From Chara braunii (taxonomy: Eukaryota; Streptophyta; Charophyceae; Charales; Characeae): 38,180 nt of DNA. The DNA lies in assembly GCA_003427395.1 (NCBI GenBank), contig BFEA01000125.1, positions 1,308,375 through 1,346,554 of the forward strand. The letters are read 5' to 3'. The notes beneath the pieces are model-generated. The model did not search any database. It saw nothing but the letters and a program-made list of their open reading frames with translations, and had not been told where the DNA came from. Made by a program: the position numbers and the translations under genes. Position 1 is the stretch's first letter. Each line of letters begins with the position of its first letter. This document shows positions 23,501-29,720 of the stretch, one piece after another.

Positions 23501-26500
23501 ATAAAGTTACAGTGAAAACACAGGCAGAGACTGTCAAGATGTATGATACTAGGATCATGTGTGCGTCGACGCCTTGCATTTGAGTGGATAAGCCACAATT
23601 GCTTTTGTGAGAAAGTGACTGACACTGGTATCGTGTGTGACGACAAGATGCTGAGTTCCTTTTCCTGGCTACCAATCATCCATTTGGTTGGTACTGAAAC
23701 TCCATCTGGTCTGGTCTGCTCTAACCGCTGCTACTCAGCAGACCAGAGCACAGGGAGTTTCAGTACGATGATTGATAACTGAAAGTGGGTGTATATCCGA
23801 TAAGTCCGTGTAAACGGTGGCAGAATGGTGTGAGGACCACTGGTCTTGAGGACATGGCATGTGCACACGGGGGCTTCTCCTGATGAGGACATGGCATGTG
23901 CAAACGGGGGCTTTTCCTGATCTACCCTCTCCTGTAATTGTTGTTGAATTCAGTTCTGTTCCGCAAAACAAACAACGTCATAGGGAATCCTCTGCAATCG
24001 AACTTCGTTTAGTTTTCACGGTAAGAAATACCGAGACAGTTGGGTTTTGTACGAGTCTTATATGTCCCAAGGCCACGAAGTGGTAGTGTTGCCAGTTGGG
24101 ATAGCTTGTAATTACAGCTGATGTAAGCCTGTGGAGGCCAACCTTTCTGCATTGGTGGTCCTTTTGGCTGAATGAGCTGATGTAAGCCTGTGGAATTGAG
24201 GGAGTTATTAGGATTTTGACCGCTTTGTTGTCTGTGCAGCATTTATGGGGTTCACGATGAGGCCAAGGATAAAGCATTTGAGTTGGAGATGAGCTGGATA
24301 TGTGATGAATCGAACAGGGAGCACCAGCTGGTACGTATGTAAATACTAAATAAATAAGTATTAATGATATTATGATGTAATCTGGGCTACTAGAGTGGTC
24401 CGGGACCCCACTTGCTCGGCCGGGCCAAAAAAAGTAAAAAGTACTAAAAACATGTATGTTACCGGGGCGGACGTCCGGGGGCCCCTGACCATCCGCGGTT
24501 GTCCGGTCGGACAACCAGTTGGATGTAAAAAATCCGAAAAAAAATTACGTTATGCAGAAAGATAAACGGAACGACTTTTGCCTTGGGGGTCACATCGAAA
24601 TTCGTTATCAAATTTAAAATAAAAAATCAGATTAAAAACATCGCCAATTACGTTATGCAGAAATATAAGATTAAAAACACTGCTGAAAATGGAGTTGTCC
24701 TGGTCTGGACGTCCGGGCCCCCCCTGACTGTCCGGCCAGGACGTCCAGCCATCGGACAACTGGTATCCTCAAAAAAAAAAGGAAAAATTATTTTAAAAAT
24801 ATTTTTAATTTAATGTATGTTAAATTTGGTAAAGAATTTCAATGTGACCCTGAGGCAAAAGTTGTTCAGTTTATGTTTCTGCATAACTTCTTTTTTTTCG
24901 GATTTTTCGGATTTTTAATTTTTTCTTTTCTTTTTCTGGGACCTCCCCTGGTCCGTGCACGGCAAGGCCGCCCGGAAAAGGAAAGTGACCCGGGCGGCCC
25001 GACTGGTAGCCTAGGATGTAATCTCTTTGATGAAAGAGATCTTTTGTGAGGAAGAAGCACGCATACAAGTTTTGCATGAGGTGTGTGCATGCAGGCATGC
25101 TTGTGTGACAGGCATTGAGCGTGCAGTTCATACACGTGTATGTTCACCATATGTATGTGGAAGGGACTCTGTTAAAGCACCAGTACATGGCCCCAGCCAA
25201 GTTGAGAGTCCGGTTGTGCCTCTCCTAAAATTTAGGAGGCTTGCACGCCGTCAATAAAATGAATAGACTCCAAGGTGCCCTTGGCCGATGGCTGGTATGA
25301 ATACTGGTGGTTTGAGCTCCTCCTCCCGCCAGGAGCCTATATTTATGACAGGAGAAATCATGTCTGTCGACTTGCCAGCTTGTTTCACATCCCCCTCATC
25401 AGACAAACTGTCACTGCTAAGATGGGTACGTATGACATGGGCTAAAGAAAGAAAGAAAGAAAAACGAAACCTGGCGTGCTTTCAAGGTCGGTGTAGCAAT
25501 TTTGTGTGTCCCGCATGAACACGTCGAAGTGACAAGTTTGCTTGACAATTGAAACTCGAAAAGGATTCCGGTGTAATCTTGTTGATGTGTCTTCTTTGGG
25601 GTAAATACTAAATAGTAGTTATGTTATGGTATGGATCCATTCGATACTTTCTGGCCTCAGGCCCATCCTTGTCGACTTCGGGGTAGTAGTAGTTATGGAT
25701 CCATACTTCCTGGCCGCAGGCCCATCTGTGCACGCACGGAAACAACTGGCACCCTTGGCCACAATACCCAAGCCTCTAAGCCACTATAGCCAGCACAGTG
25801 TCTAAATTTCTCTAAAAGTGAAATCGTGCCTGTCGTGATATCCACCCCGCCCCCGCAAGGCCCACGAGGTTGTATGTACACGCATCCAATGCCTTGTAAG
25901 TCTGAAGGTACCCATCTGTGTTTTTCAGACTTTTTCCATGAAAAAAAAATTATGCACTTGGATCTTGGAAGTTACATTATTTCTCGGCCTTTTGGCTAAA
26001 AAAATAGTAAAATAGATCTTGTACTTGTTCTGATCGGTTTAACATCTGATATCTGCATCCGATGCCTTGTAAGTCTGAAGGTACCCTTCTGTGTTTTTTT
26101 CCAACTTTTTTGGACTTTTTCCCATGAAGAAACAAAAAAAATGCACTTGGAAGTTCTATTGTTTCTCGGCCTTTCGCCAAAAAAATAAGTAAAATAGACC
26201 TAGTACCTGTTCTGATCAGTTTCACATCTGATCTGTGGTCCATCGGGCCACATTCAGAAAAAAAAGAAAAAAAGGAAAAAAGAAAAAAGAGAAAAAAAGA
26301 GAAAAAAAAGAAAAAAGAAACTGTCTGCCGACATATGCATCATCGATAGAACCTGTGTTAACAGGCAGATGATTGTTAATGATTCTTGTGCTACCGGTCG
26401 TTATTCCAGCATGTGCAGCAACATGCAGCAATAGTGACTGCTGTACGTCCTATTCGGGGGAAGACAGTAGACAAATGATACTGCCAAAGTCAGTGGGTTT

Positions 26501-26798
26501 GCGATGGAGGCTCTGTCATGCAGAAACGTTTGTAAAGGTCGAGATGTTTTTTTCAACTTTTTAGTTTTCCGAGTGCCCGTGATGACCTGCAAAGAGGAGC
26601 ACTTGTATCTGTGTTAGTGTTGTGCGTGTCAAACTCCAAGTGCTGTTTGTCTTCAGAAGGTACCTGTTTCTTTCCTAAACTCAGCTTTCTCTTTCTTTTC
26701 TTTTTTTCCCTCAATCTCAACAGGTGCCACGTGAGTTGTTAGCCCAGGCGGAGGCAGCTGCCAAGGCTGCACAGGAAGAGGAGGACATGGAGGATTGA
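2925..26798 (+). CDS. PAG1: 20S proteasome subunit alpha type (PAG1/PSMA3 family), 10 exons, 5' end missing
   Basis: Non-catalytic alpha-ring subunit of the 20S proteasome core, which forms the gated outer ring and takes part in ubiquitin-dependent proteolysis in cytosol and nucleus. Coding exons are 2925-3007, 9364-9403, 10832-10915, 13573-13646, 15698-15784, 17646-17730, 19776-19822, 20424-20489, 24240-24330 and 26724-26798. They join in frame to 243 codons plus TGA. Residues 1-19 carry the proteasome alpha N-terminal signature ([19 protein letters not shown]). Also visible are [24 protein letters not shown], the plant-type [33 protein letters not shown] and an acidic tail (EEEDMED). Arabidopsis PAG1 is about 249 residues, so roughly the first 7 (an M..IGTG-like start) are absent; no convincing exon for them lies upstream. 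Introns are 0.6-6.4 kb with consensus GT donors and AG acceptors. Exon boundaries and phases are read from the sequence; the family is known; the role is inferred from similarity. Confidence 0.95.
4020..4560. repeat. Degenerate tandem repeat with catcatgactgtat core
   Basis: The core recurs near 4020, 4094, 4166, 4259, 4369 and 4533, followed each time by variants of ctgaaaggtaacttctttacattc. Spacing is irregular (70-160 bp), so it is an old array. Confidence 0.75.
4601..4740. repeat. 70-bp tandem pair
   Basis: Copies 4601-4670 and 4671-4740 share tctggyrccg, ctgtcaagcgcagtccca and a T-rich stretch ending in cactcgtattt or gctcgtatttt. Confidence 0.88.
5932..6013. repeat. Compound (GT)n(GA)n microsatellite
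   Basis: A GT run passes directly into a GA run. Similar compound AC/AG or TC/AC tracts occur at 18526-18598 and 20496-20567. Confidence 0.97.
6944..7037 (-). pseudogene. U6 snRNA pseudogene, near full length, diverged
   Basis: On the minus strand it starts GTCCTTCGGGAAATCC and continues with AAAATTGGA, ACAGAGAGAAGATTAAC, CCCCTGCGCAAGGATGAC and AAATCGCGAAATGG, the order of U6 from 5' stem to 3' domain. The catalytic AGC triad after GATT is lost (AACA instead of AGCA), the ACAGAGA region is altered, and there is no terminal T-run where Pol III would stop. A non-functional copy is by far the best reading. It lies antisense in a PAG1 intron. Confidence 0.85.
7709..7905. repeat. About six 31-33 bp degenerate tandem units
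   Basis: Unit form ggttcgntaccctan, then gnatnggaaaatttt. The GGTTCGATACC at its start resembles a tRNA B box but is simply the first repeat unit. Confidence 0.85.
7925..8048. repeat. 62-bp tandem pair
   Basis: Both copies read tatggta, tagtggt, gaa, cagaca, attaggact and agggtca in order, about 85% alike. Confidence 0.85.
8186..8255 (-). pseudogene. 3'-truncated U6 snRNA retropseudogene with A-rich tail
   Basis: On the minus strand, 8255-8207 reads GTCCTTCGAGACATCC, then AAAATTGGAACGATACAGAG and AAGATTAGCA, almost identical to the first ~49 bases of plant U6, including ACAGAGA and the AGC triad. It then breaks off into AGGGGG and a 15-base A-run followed by A-rich sequence. A 5' U6 piece joined to an A tail is the usual product of LINE-type reverse transcription (known for other genomes; inferred here). 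Confidence 0.85.
8545..8920. repeat. 196-bp tandem duplication
   Basis: Copies begin at tatgctcaatgtattggc (8545 and 8741) and end near acaatgacaag. They are over 90% alike. Open frames across them stop at the same point and carry no domain. Confidence 0.9.
9364..9403 (+). CDS. PAG1: PAG1 40-nt micro-exon (residues 28-41)
   Basis: Very short exon between tgtcag and gtgggt. Its first G completes the split Gly, then [13 protein letters not shown] follows, matching the strand after the signature in PAG1/PSMA3. It lies after a 6.4-kb intron and is too short for ORF-based gene finding; it is fixed by protein homology and by phases on both sides. Confidence 0.95.
9404..10831 (+). other. PAG1: PAG1 intron, 1.4 kb
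   Basis: Contains short G-runs and A-runs but no repeat pair or coding signal that I can support. Frames near 10157-10544 have no recognisable domain. Confidence 0.8.
10832..10915 (+). CDS. PAG1: PAG1 exon, residues 42-69
   Basis: Twenty-eight whole codons between ttgtgcag and gtaaga, phase 0 on both sides. Encodes [18 protein letters not shown] then [10 protein letters not shown], a well-conserved block of the family. Confidence 0.96.
12050..13190 (+). repeat. Dispersed repeat, copy 1 (coding remnant plus non-coding tail)
   Basis: Direct-orientation relative of about 22340-23450. Shared landmarks in order: ctcatgtacrgcaccctgac; tgtccagtntgtagac; gatgcagcaactg; ttggatg, then tggtgcttccacagtccacac; ggtggccacttaccata; gggccgttrggcacay; catcaacrtgg; agccttgtnngtg; ctgggtggaayaggg, then ctgttgtggtga. 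The shared tail beyond the coding part suggests a transposable element or duplicated gene piece rather than an isolated exon. Confidence 0.85.
12331..12661 (+). pseudogene. Cys/His-rich RING-like protein remnant, copy 1
   Basis: One frame reads [39 protein letters not shown] and [13 protein letters not shown]: a C..H..C cluster followed by a CPVCR pair, like the second half of a RING finger but with an extra residue between Cys and His and Asp at a usual Cys position. The next module continues in another frame ([18 protein letters not shown], then SCPVCRGGH), so a frameshift separates them. The second module is kept in copy 2 ([18 protein letters not shown]), which shows past protein constraint. 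The host protein is not recognised; RING-like is a description of the cysteine pattern, not a firm family call. Confidence 0.5.
13573..13646 (+). CDS. PAG1: PAG1 exon, residues 70-93 and part of 94
   Basis: Acceptor gtgccag, donor gtgtga. Encodes [20 protein letters not shown] then ANYK, the helix that follows the HAGM turn in alpha subunits. It ends with two bases of a Ser codon (phase 2), completed by the first base of the next exon. Confidence 0.95.
13647..15697 (+). other. PAG1: PAG1 intron, 2.1 kb
   Basis: Begins with a 124-bp tandem pair (13742-13990). From 14000 to 15697 I see only unique sequence with T-rich patches near 15290-15490 and no coding signal. Confidence 0.8.
13742..13990. 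repeat. 124-bp tandem duplication
   Basis: Copies start at tgaaattgtttttc (13742 and 13866) and share gtccatgcctcatcttg, ggattgctttg and cttctatcatcc. Confidence 0.9.
15698..15784 (+). CDS. PAG1: PAG1 exon, residues 94-122 and part of 123
   Basis: Acceptor gttgcag, donor gtcagt. Encodes [18 protein letters not shown] followed by [11 protein letters not shown] and a split Arg. The LCTLYWW string is shared with land-plant PAG1 and differs from animal PSMA3, the best single clue to a green-lineage source. Confidence 0.95.
15968..16050. repeat. GC-rich nested inverted repeat block
   Basis: GGTTCACC (15985) pairs with GGTGAACC (16027), and inside it GGTCC pairs with GGACC. An AT/G-rich body follows, with ATTGCGC and GCGCAAT as a further inverted pair. 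The design resembles the tips of the foldback element at 24384-25014, but the sequence differs. Confidence 0.6.
16170..16196. other. Assembly gap (27 N)
   Basis: Run of unknown bases between two G-runs; its true length is unknown. A single N also occurs at 18485. Confidence 0.99.
17646..17730 (+). CDS. PAG1: PAG1 exon, residues 123-151
   Basis: Completes the split Arg, then [19 protein letters not shown] and MIEPSGVAY, with donor gtgagt. The acceptor is unusual: it ends in AAG and has no clear pyrimidine tract in the 15 bases before it (gtgaggtgagtgaag). It is still required, because the alternative AG five bases upstream breaks the frame. Confidence 0.94.
18143..18272. repeat. Three-copy dispersed repeat, copy 1
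   Basis: Related segments lie at 20570-20660 and 21031-21165, all direct. The shared core is ttatggatggcttgtgatga, then gaagggaatgagagag and ctggggtcttttaaaa, always ending at an AC microsatellite. Copies 1 and 3 also share cattttctattatattgcct upstream. Confidence 0.92.
19368..19640. repeat. 124-bp tandem duplication
   Basis: Copies start at atgtgatgtgcttagatctc (19368 and 19492) and end in variants of gtagggagtctggtgtat and tgatgccttgtgttc. Confidence 0.88.
19776..19822 (+). CDS. PAG1: PAG1 47-nt exon, residues 152-166 and part of 167
   Basis: Short exon with acceptor acattcag and donor gtaagt. Encodes [15 protein letters not shown] plus two bases of Thr. The GKGRQAAKT string is typical of plant PAG1. 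Confidence 0.95.
19823..20423 (+). other. PAG1: PAG1 intron, 0.6 kb
   Basis: Shortest intron; unique sequence with no repeat or coding signal seen. Confidence 0.85.
20424..20489 (+). CDS. PAG1: PAG1 exon, residues 167-188 and part of 189
   Basis: Acceptor ttgacag, donor gtgagt, phase 2 on both sides. Encodes [20 protein letters not shown] then K, the conserved helix before the YxVHDE segment. A long TC then AC microsatellite begins a few bases after the donor. Confidence 0.96.
21221..21886 (+). pseudogene. Pro/Ser-rich open frame ending in a degenerate C2H2-like finger
   Basis: Open from after a TGA at 21218 for 198 codons, then one in-frame TGA (21815), then open again to a TAG near 21884. 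The first ~115 codons are Pro/Ser/Thr-rich low complexity. A basic segment follows ([19 protein letters not shown], then LRLHRRLQD and [12 protein letters not shown]). After the TGA, in the same frame, comes [17 protein letters not shown] with a His three residues on: the C..C...F.....L spacing of a C2H2 finger with the first His replaced by Gln. Such a finger near the N-terminus is known from some non-LTR retrotransposon proteins; that link is only a guess. A His-rich frame over the same bases is probably an artefact. Confidence 0.4.
22000..22719 (+). pseudogene. Cys/His-rich RING-like protein remnant, copy 2
   Basis: Three C..H..C clusters occur in order: [17 protein letters not shown] (about 22165-22220), [16 protein letters not shown] (about 22370-22420) and [11 protein letters not shown] (about 22570-22600). 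The last module is [18 protein letters not shown] followed by SCPVS, where copy 1 keeps CPVC. An acidic lead ([18 protein letters not shown]) precedes the first cluster. Stops and frame changes separate the parts, so no intact gene exists. Compared with copy 1, this copy has about 80 extra bases around 22535-22615, bounded by short matching sequence. Confidence 0.5.
22340..23450 (+). repeat. Dispersed repeat, copy 2
   Basis: Counterpart of 12050-13190 in the same orientation, 10 kb away. The non-coding tail (about 22720-23450) is as well kept as the coding part. Confidence 0.85.
23673..23774 (+). ncRNA. 102-nt foldback, miRNA-precursor-sized hairpin (speculative)
   Basis: Arms 23691-23720 and 23737-23766 pair over 30 positions: 13 exact (GTACTGAAACTCC), about 6 with mismatches, and 11 exact (TCTGGTCTGCT), closed by a 16-nt loop. 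The stem extends outward by 8 pairs (CAATCATC with GATGATTG) past a 10-nt bulge on the left arm. Size and mismatched middle resemble a plant miRNA precursor, or a small foldback element. No expression evidence can be seen; the type is tentative. Confidence 0.35.
24240..24330 (+). CDS. PAG1: PAG1 exon, residues 189-219
   Basis: Acceptor tctgtgcag, donor gtacgt. Encodes [20 protein letters not shown] then [11 protein letters not shown], the DKAFELE(M/L)SW block diagnostic for this subunit. A Mutator-like insertion starts 53 bases after the donor. Confidence 0.96.
24384..25014. mobile_element. Non-autonomous Mutator-like foldback element with 10-bp TSD
   Basis: The insertion is flanked by perfect direct repeats gatgtaatct (24374-24383 and 25015-25024). 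Its ends are inverted: GGGCTACTAG at left, and CTGGTAGCCTAG at right. The interior is palindromic. A body piece (about 24548-24615) is repeated in reverse at about 24815-24890. GC-rich blocks contain CGGACGTCCG (24468), GGGGCCCC (24478), and GGTTGTCCG pairing with CGGACAACC (24497-24516). A nested block at 24692-24763 pairs AGTTGTCC with GGACAACT and TGGACGTCC with GGACGTCCA. There is no transposase frame. A 9-11 bp duplication with long inverted ends fits MULE-derived elements; the superfamily is inferred. Confidence 0.75.
25882..26054 (+). pseudogene. U2 snRNA-derived pseudogene, copy 1 of a 173-bp tandem pair
   Basis: From about 25976 it reads ATTTCTCGGCCTTTTGGCTAA, with one base over in the flank, then a changed stretch, then TGTTCTGATCGGTTTAACAT and CTGATA: the 5' part of U2. 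The branch-site-pairing GTAGTA has become TTGTAC, and about 10 extra bases sit before it. The unit starts at gcatccaatgccttgtaag, shared with copy 2. Confidence 0.8.
26055..26256 (+). pseudogene. U2 snRNA-derived pseudogene, copy 2, with A-rich tail
   Basis: From 26161: TTTCTCGGCCTTT, then CTAGTACCTGTTCTGATCAG, then ACATCTGATC, then TGTGGTCC and GGGCCACA around ATC, matching U2 stem-loop IIb. It keeps TAGTA of the branch-pairing element. It ends after stem IIb and runs into a 64-base A-rich tract, a 3'-truncated retrocopy pattern. No Sm site or 3' half is present. Confidence 0.8.
26724..26798 (+). CDS. PAG1: PAG1 terminal coding exon (residues 220-243 and stop)
   Basis: Acceptor tctcaacag after a strong T-rich tract. 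Encodes [20 protein letters not shown] then DMED and TGA. The acidic C-terminal tail is usual for the family. The 3' UTR follows; its end is not determined. Confidence 0.96.
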   Translation: MPRELLAQAEAAAKAAQEEEDMED

Positions 26799-26984
26799 TG
26801 GACGGAAAGCGGCTTTTGCTTATCATTGAGCTTTGCAGCATTATAGTTTTCTTGTCGTGTTCTTTCGTCTCGTCCTCCTCCTCTTCTTTTTCTCAAGTTC
26901 GTTTTACAGCTCTTTTTAGCAATTCAAGCAGGAGTTTTGTTTTCCTTTTAGAATAAGAACTTTGCCGCGTACGGGTTTCGCAAA

Positions 26985-27395
26985 TTTTCTCTTTTTTAAA
27001 GCTTTTTTCTCATCGCCCCAAATTTGCTGTTGTTATCTGCTGCTGCTGCGGGTCGGTCTGTTTGTGTGTGTGTGTGTGGGGGGGGGGGGGCTCTATGGTT
27101 ACGAGTCTGAAAACGAATCCATTTTAGAGGGTCTTTTAAACAATAGAGTATTGAATCATTTTTTGTGTTTTGTTTTTGGATGAATCACAAGCTTCCGAGT
27201 TTCTCTTTTTTTCTCATGGCCACAAATTTGCTGTTGTTATGTCTGCTGCTGTGCTTTTGTGTGGCTCTATGTCTGTTAGTCTGGACTCTGGAAACGTTTC
27301 CATTTCAGAGGGTGTTTGAAGTTTGAACGTTAGAGGGTGGGGAGGGGGGGGGCGGGTTGGCGTGATGAGATTGCGATGAATCATGAATCACATTT
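26985..27395. repeat. 214-bp diverged tandem pair in the 3' flank
   Basis: Shared blocks: aatttgctgttgttat (27021 and 27235), ctctatg, gaaaacg or gaaacg, ccatttyagagggt and atgaatcac. Confidence 0.8.
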
Positions 27396-27549
27396 TCATT
27401 ATTTGGATATGCGTTTGGGTGCTGCACACCATCCTTCGGCACCTCGAATATCATTGTTGTTCATTGGTGCACAATTTCATTGTTGATGTTTTGTTACACG
27501 AGTGTTCTTGGTTGCACATCGGCCTTTTCCGTCTTGTAGTTGCAACCTG

Positions 27550-27640
27550 CGATTCTTCTGCAGGTAAACTGGGATTTTTCTGCAGGTAAACTGGGATTTT
27601 TCTGCAGGTAAACTGGGATTTTTCTGCAGGTAAACTGTCT
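27550..27640. repeat. 22-bp tandem repeat, four units
   Basis: Units of ctgcaggtaaactgggattttt, nearly identical; each joins a T-rich stretch, tgcag and gtaaac. Confidence 0.95.
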
Positions 27641-28197
27641 TGTTCGACCAAAATAGCCGGGAAGCGGACCGGTGGATTAAGGTGCCAAAAGACAAGCCGG
27701 TGTGTGCGGGAAATGGAGTGTTTTTAACTGTTTTTGCTGGATCCCCCAGCGTTTCGTGTCTGGTAGGCCCAGACTGCAACTGTGTGGAGCGTTAGCCGCC
27801 GTGTTGGTGAACAAAATATCTGGGAAACAGACTGGGTGCTCGTGGATTTGGTGAATGATCTGAACGTGGACTCGATGATGGATCTGGTGGCGGCGGATTT
27901 GATTAATAATTCTGCGTTTGACATGTGCAGGTGGCTCGGGCATTGTGGCTTTTCCCACCCAGATGGGCCTGATGGCCCTGATCAGTCTCTTTCCACACTG
28001 CTGTGATGGATGACCAAACCAGATGTTCCTTCAGTTATATAACACTTTTTTCTTTTTCGAGTGCTATGTATCGCATGTTATTCCCACCAAGATTACAGAA
28101 AGAAAGGAAAGATATCCATTCGAAAAGATGCCCACCCACTCAGCTCTTGTCTTAGCAGCAGGGTATTTAGGTTTTTTTTTTTTGGTTTTGTTTTTTT

Positions 28198-28700
28198 GGT
28201 CCGGGACCAATGTGGCCTGCGCAAGGGATGGGCCAAACACAGAGTCAAAAAAAAAAGATGTTAAAAAAATATGAAAAAAACATATGTTACCAGGGTAACT
28301 GGCGTTCGGGATGGGCCGAAAGTAAAACAAAAAAAAAAACAATTCAAAAAAATCCTAGGCTACCAGAGTGGCCTGTGGCCACTTGCTGGGCCGGGCCACA
28401 AAAAAAAAAATTAAAAAATTAAAAATTATTTTTGAACTTTACTGTTTATTTTAAACATGGTAAAGAATTTCAATGTGACCTTGAGGGAAAAATTGTTCAG
28501 TTTATTTTTGTGCATAACATAGTTTTTCTTCGGATTTTTTTTATTTTTTATTATTATTATTTTTTTTGCTAGGACGTTCCCTGGTCCTTGCATGGTCTTC
28601 GGATTTTTATTATTTTTTATTATTACTATTTTTTTGCTAGGACCTTCCCTGGTCCGTGCCGGGCCTGGACGTCTGACCCGGGTGGCCCGGCCGGTAGCAT
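28198..28700. mobile_element. Relative(s) of the Mutator-like foldback element
   Basis: The clearest unit runs from CTAGGCTACCAGAGTGG (28356) to CCGGTAGC (28691-28698), with the same tip and the same body (ttggtaaagaatttcaatgtgacc is matched as tggtaaagaatttcaatgtg). To its left lie hairpins GGTCC-G-GGACC (28198) and GTTACC-AG-GGTAAC (28286), to its right an inverted body copy (about 28715-28860). Flanks are A-runs, so no target duplication can be read; it may be two nested copies. Confidence 0.6.
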
Positions 28701-28869
28701 AAAAAAAATATGAAAAAAAGTTATGTTATGAAGATAAATACAATAAACAACATTTGCCTGAGCATTACATTCAAATTCCTTACCAAATTTAAAATAAAAT
28801 TTAAAAACAGAATAAAAAATAAGAATAAAATAAGAAAAAATAACAAGAGAACAAAAATTAGCGAGTGAG

Positions 28870-29350
28870 AGAACGTTTTCGATACTGCCATCTTTGGCAA
28901 TTTTTCTGTTTTTTTTGGCAAAGACAAATACCCTGAAAATTTACAGATGTGTACTTCACACAATACAAAACGTACAGAAAAAAATTCAAAAAATAATAAA
29001 ATTGTTTAGGCCTCACAATAAAGTGAAAACAAAAAGTAAAAAGTGAAAAAAATAATCACGTATTGACTCCGCCGTCTTTGGTGATTTTTAATTTTGGTTT
29101 GGCTTGGCAAAATGACTTAAAGGCATGCACCTCACATCATAGAGAACTCACAAAAACAATTCAGAAAAAGAAAGTTATTTTTAGGGCCCAAAATATTTTT
29201 TGGCGGGGGTTGAACGCCTTCGGGTTTGGACCCCGAATGGGACCATGAACGCTCGGACGTATGGAGGTCGGGCTGGGGACCTTTGTACATACGTACGGGC
29301 TGGAGTTGCAGAAATTTGGGCAGCGATTTCCGTAGGAAAAGTGTTTTTCC
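28870..29350. repeat. Diverged tandem pair and palindromic GC block
   Basis: 28895-29160 has two related AT-rich halves (ccatctttggcaatttt and ccgtctttggtgatttt). At 29218-29238 TTCGGG pairs with CCCGAA, within a GC-rich block like those at the foldback element ends. Confidence 0.6.
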
Positions 29351-29720
29351 AAAATTTATACAAAGCCAGAATAGTAAATAAACTTATCCCATAGAATGGT
29401 GAAATTGAACAAAAATTAAATTTAACTGAAAAAATGCAGGAATTGAACTAACTCATACAGCTCCAGCATATGACGAGCATCTAAGGCGACTAAGCTATCG
29501 AAGAATTTCCTAAAGATCCCACAATGCGTACACAAGTGAGCGCACACAATATTTTTTGTCAACCTTCAAGTTCCTTCCTAGATTACATAGTTGGTTTAAG
29601 TCTCTCATTGTTACCTTTTCTACTCTTCTTTACATAAGGCATAAGATTAGACAAACCATAAGGCATAAGATCAAACAACACAACCTCTGGATGTGAATGA
29701 CTTGCCAATTATATGAGAAG

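Larger units (their letters stand above)
20490..24239 (+). other. PAG1: PAG1 intron, 3.75 kb
   Basis: Contains the TC/AC microsatellites, copies 2 and 3 of the tatggatggcttgtgatga repeat, the Pro/Ser-rich and Cys/His-rich coding remnants (21221-22719), the shared repeat tail to about 23450, a 102-nt foldback (23673-23774), a 36-bp tandem pair (about 23847-23920) and a 59-bp tandem pair (24117-24195). Confidence 0.85.
24331..26723 (+). other. PAG1: PAG1 intron, 2.4 kb
   Basis: Carries the Mutator-like insertion (24384-25014), a tandem pair around atggatccat (about 25615-25728) and two tandem U2-derived sequences (25882-26256) followed by an A-rich tract to 26320. Confidence 0.85.
26799..29400. 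other. PAG1 3' flank
   Basis: Probable 3' UTR start, then a 214-bp diverged tandem pair (26985-27395), the 22-bp x4 array (27550-27640) and foldback-element relatives (28198-29350). A 74-residue frame at 27782-28006 has ordinary composition but no recognisable domain. The polyadenylation site was not located. Confidence 0.7.

Noticed and set aside
27782-28006. 74-residue frame with ordinary composition
   Set aside because: No domain, no splice-site or homologous support, and the first part is internally repetitive (gatttgg, gatctgg).
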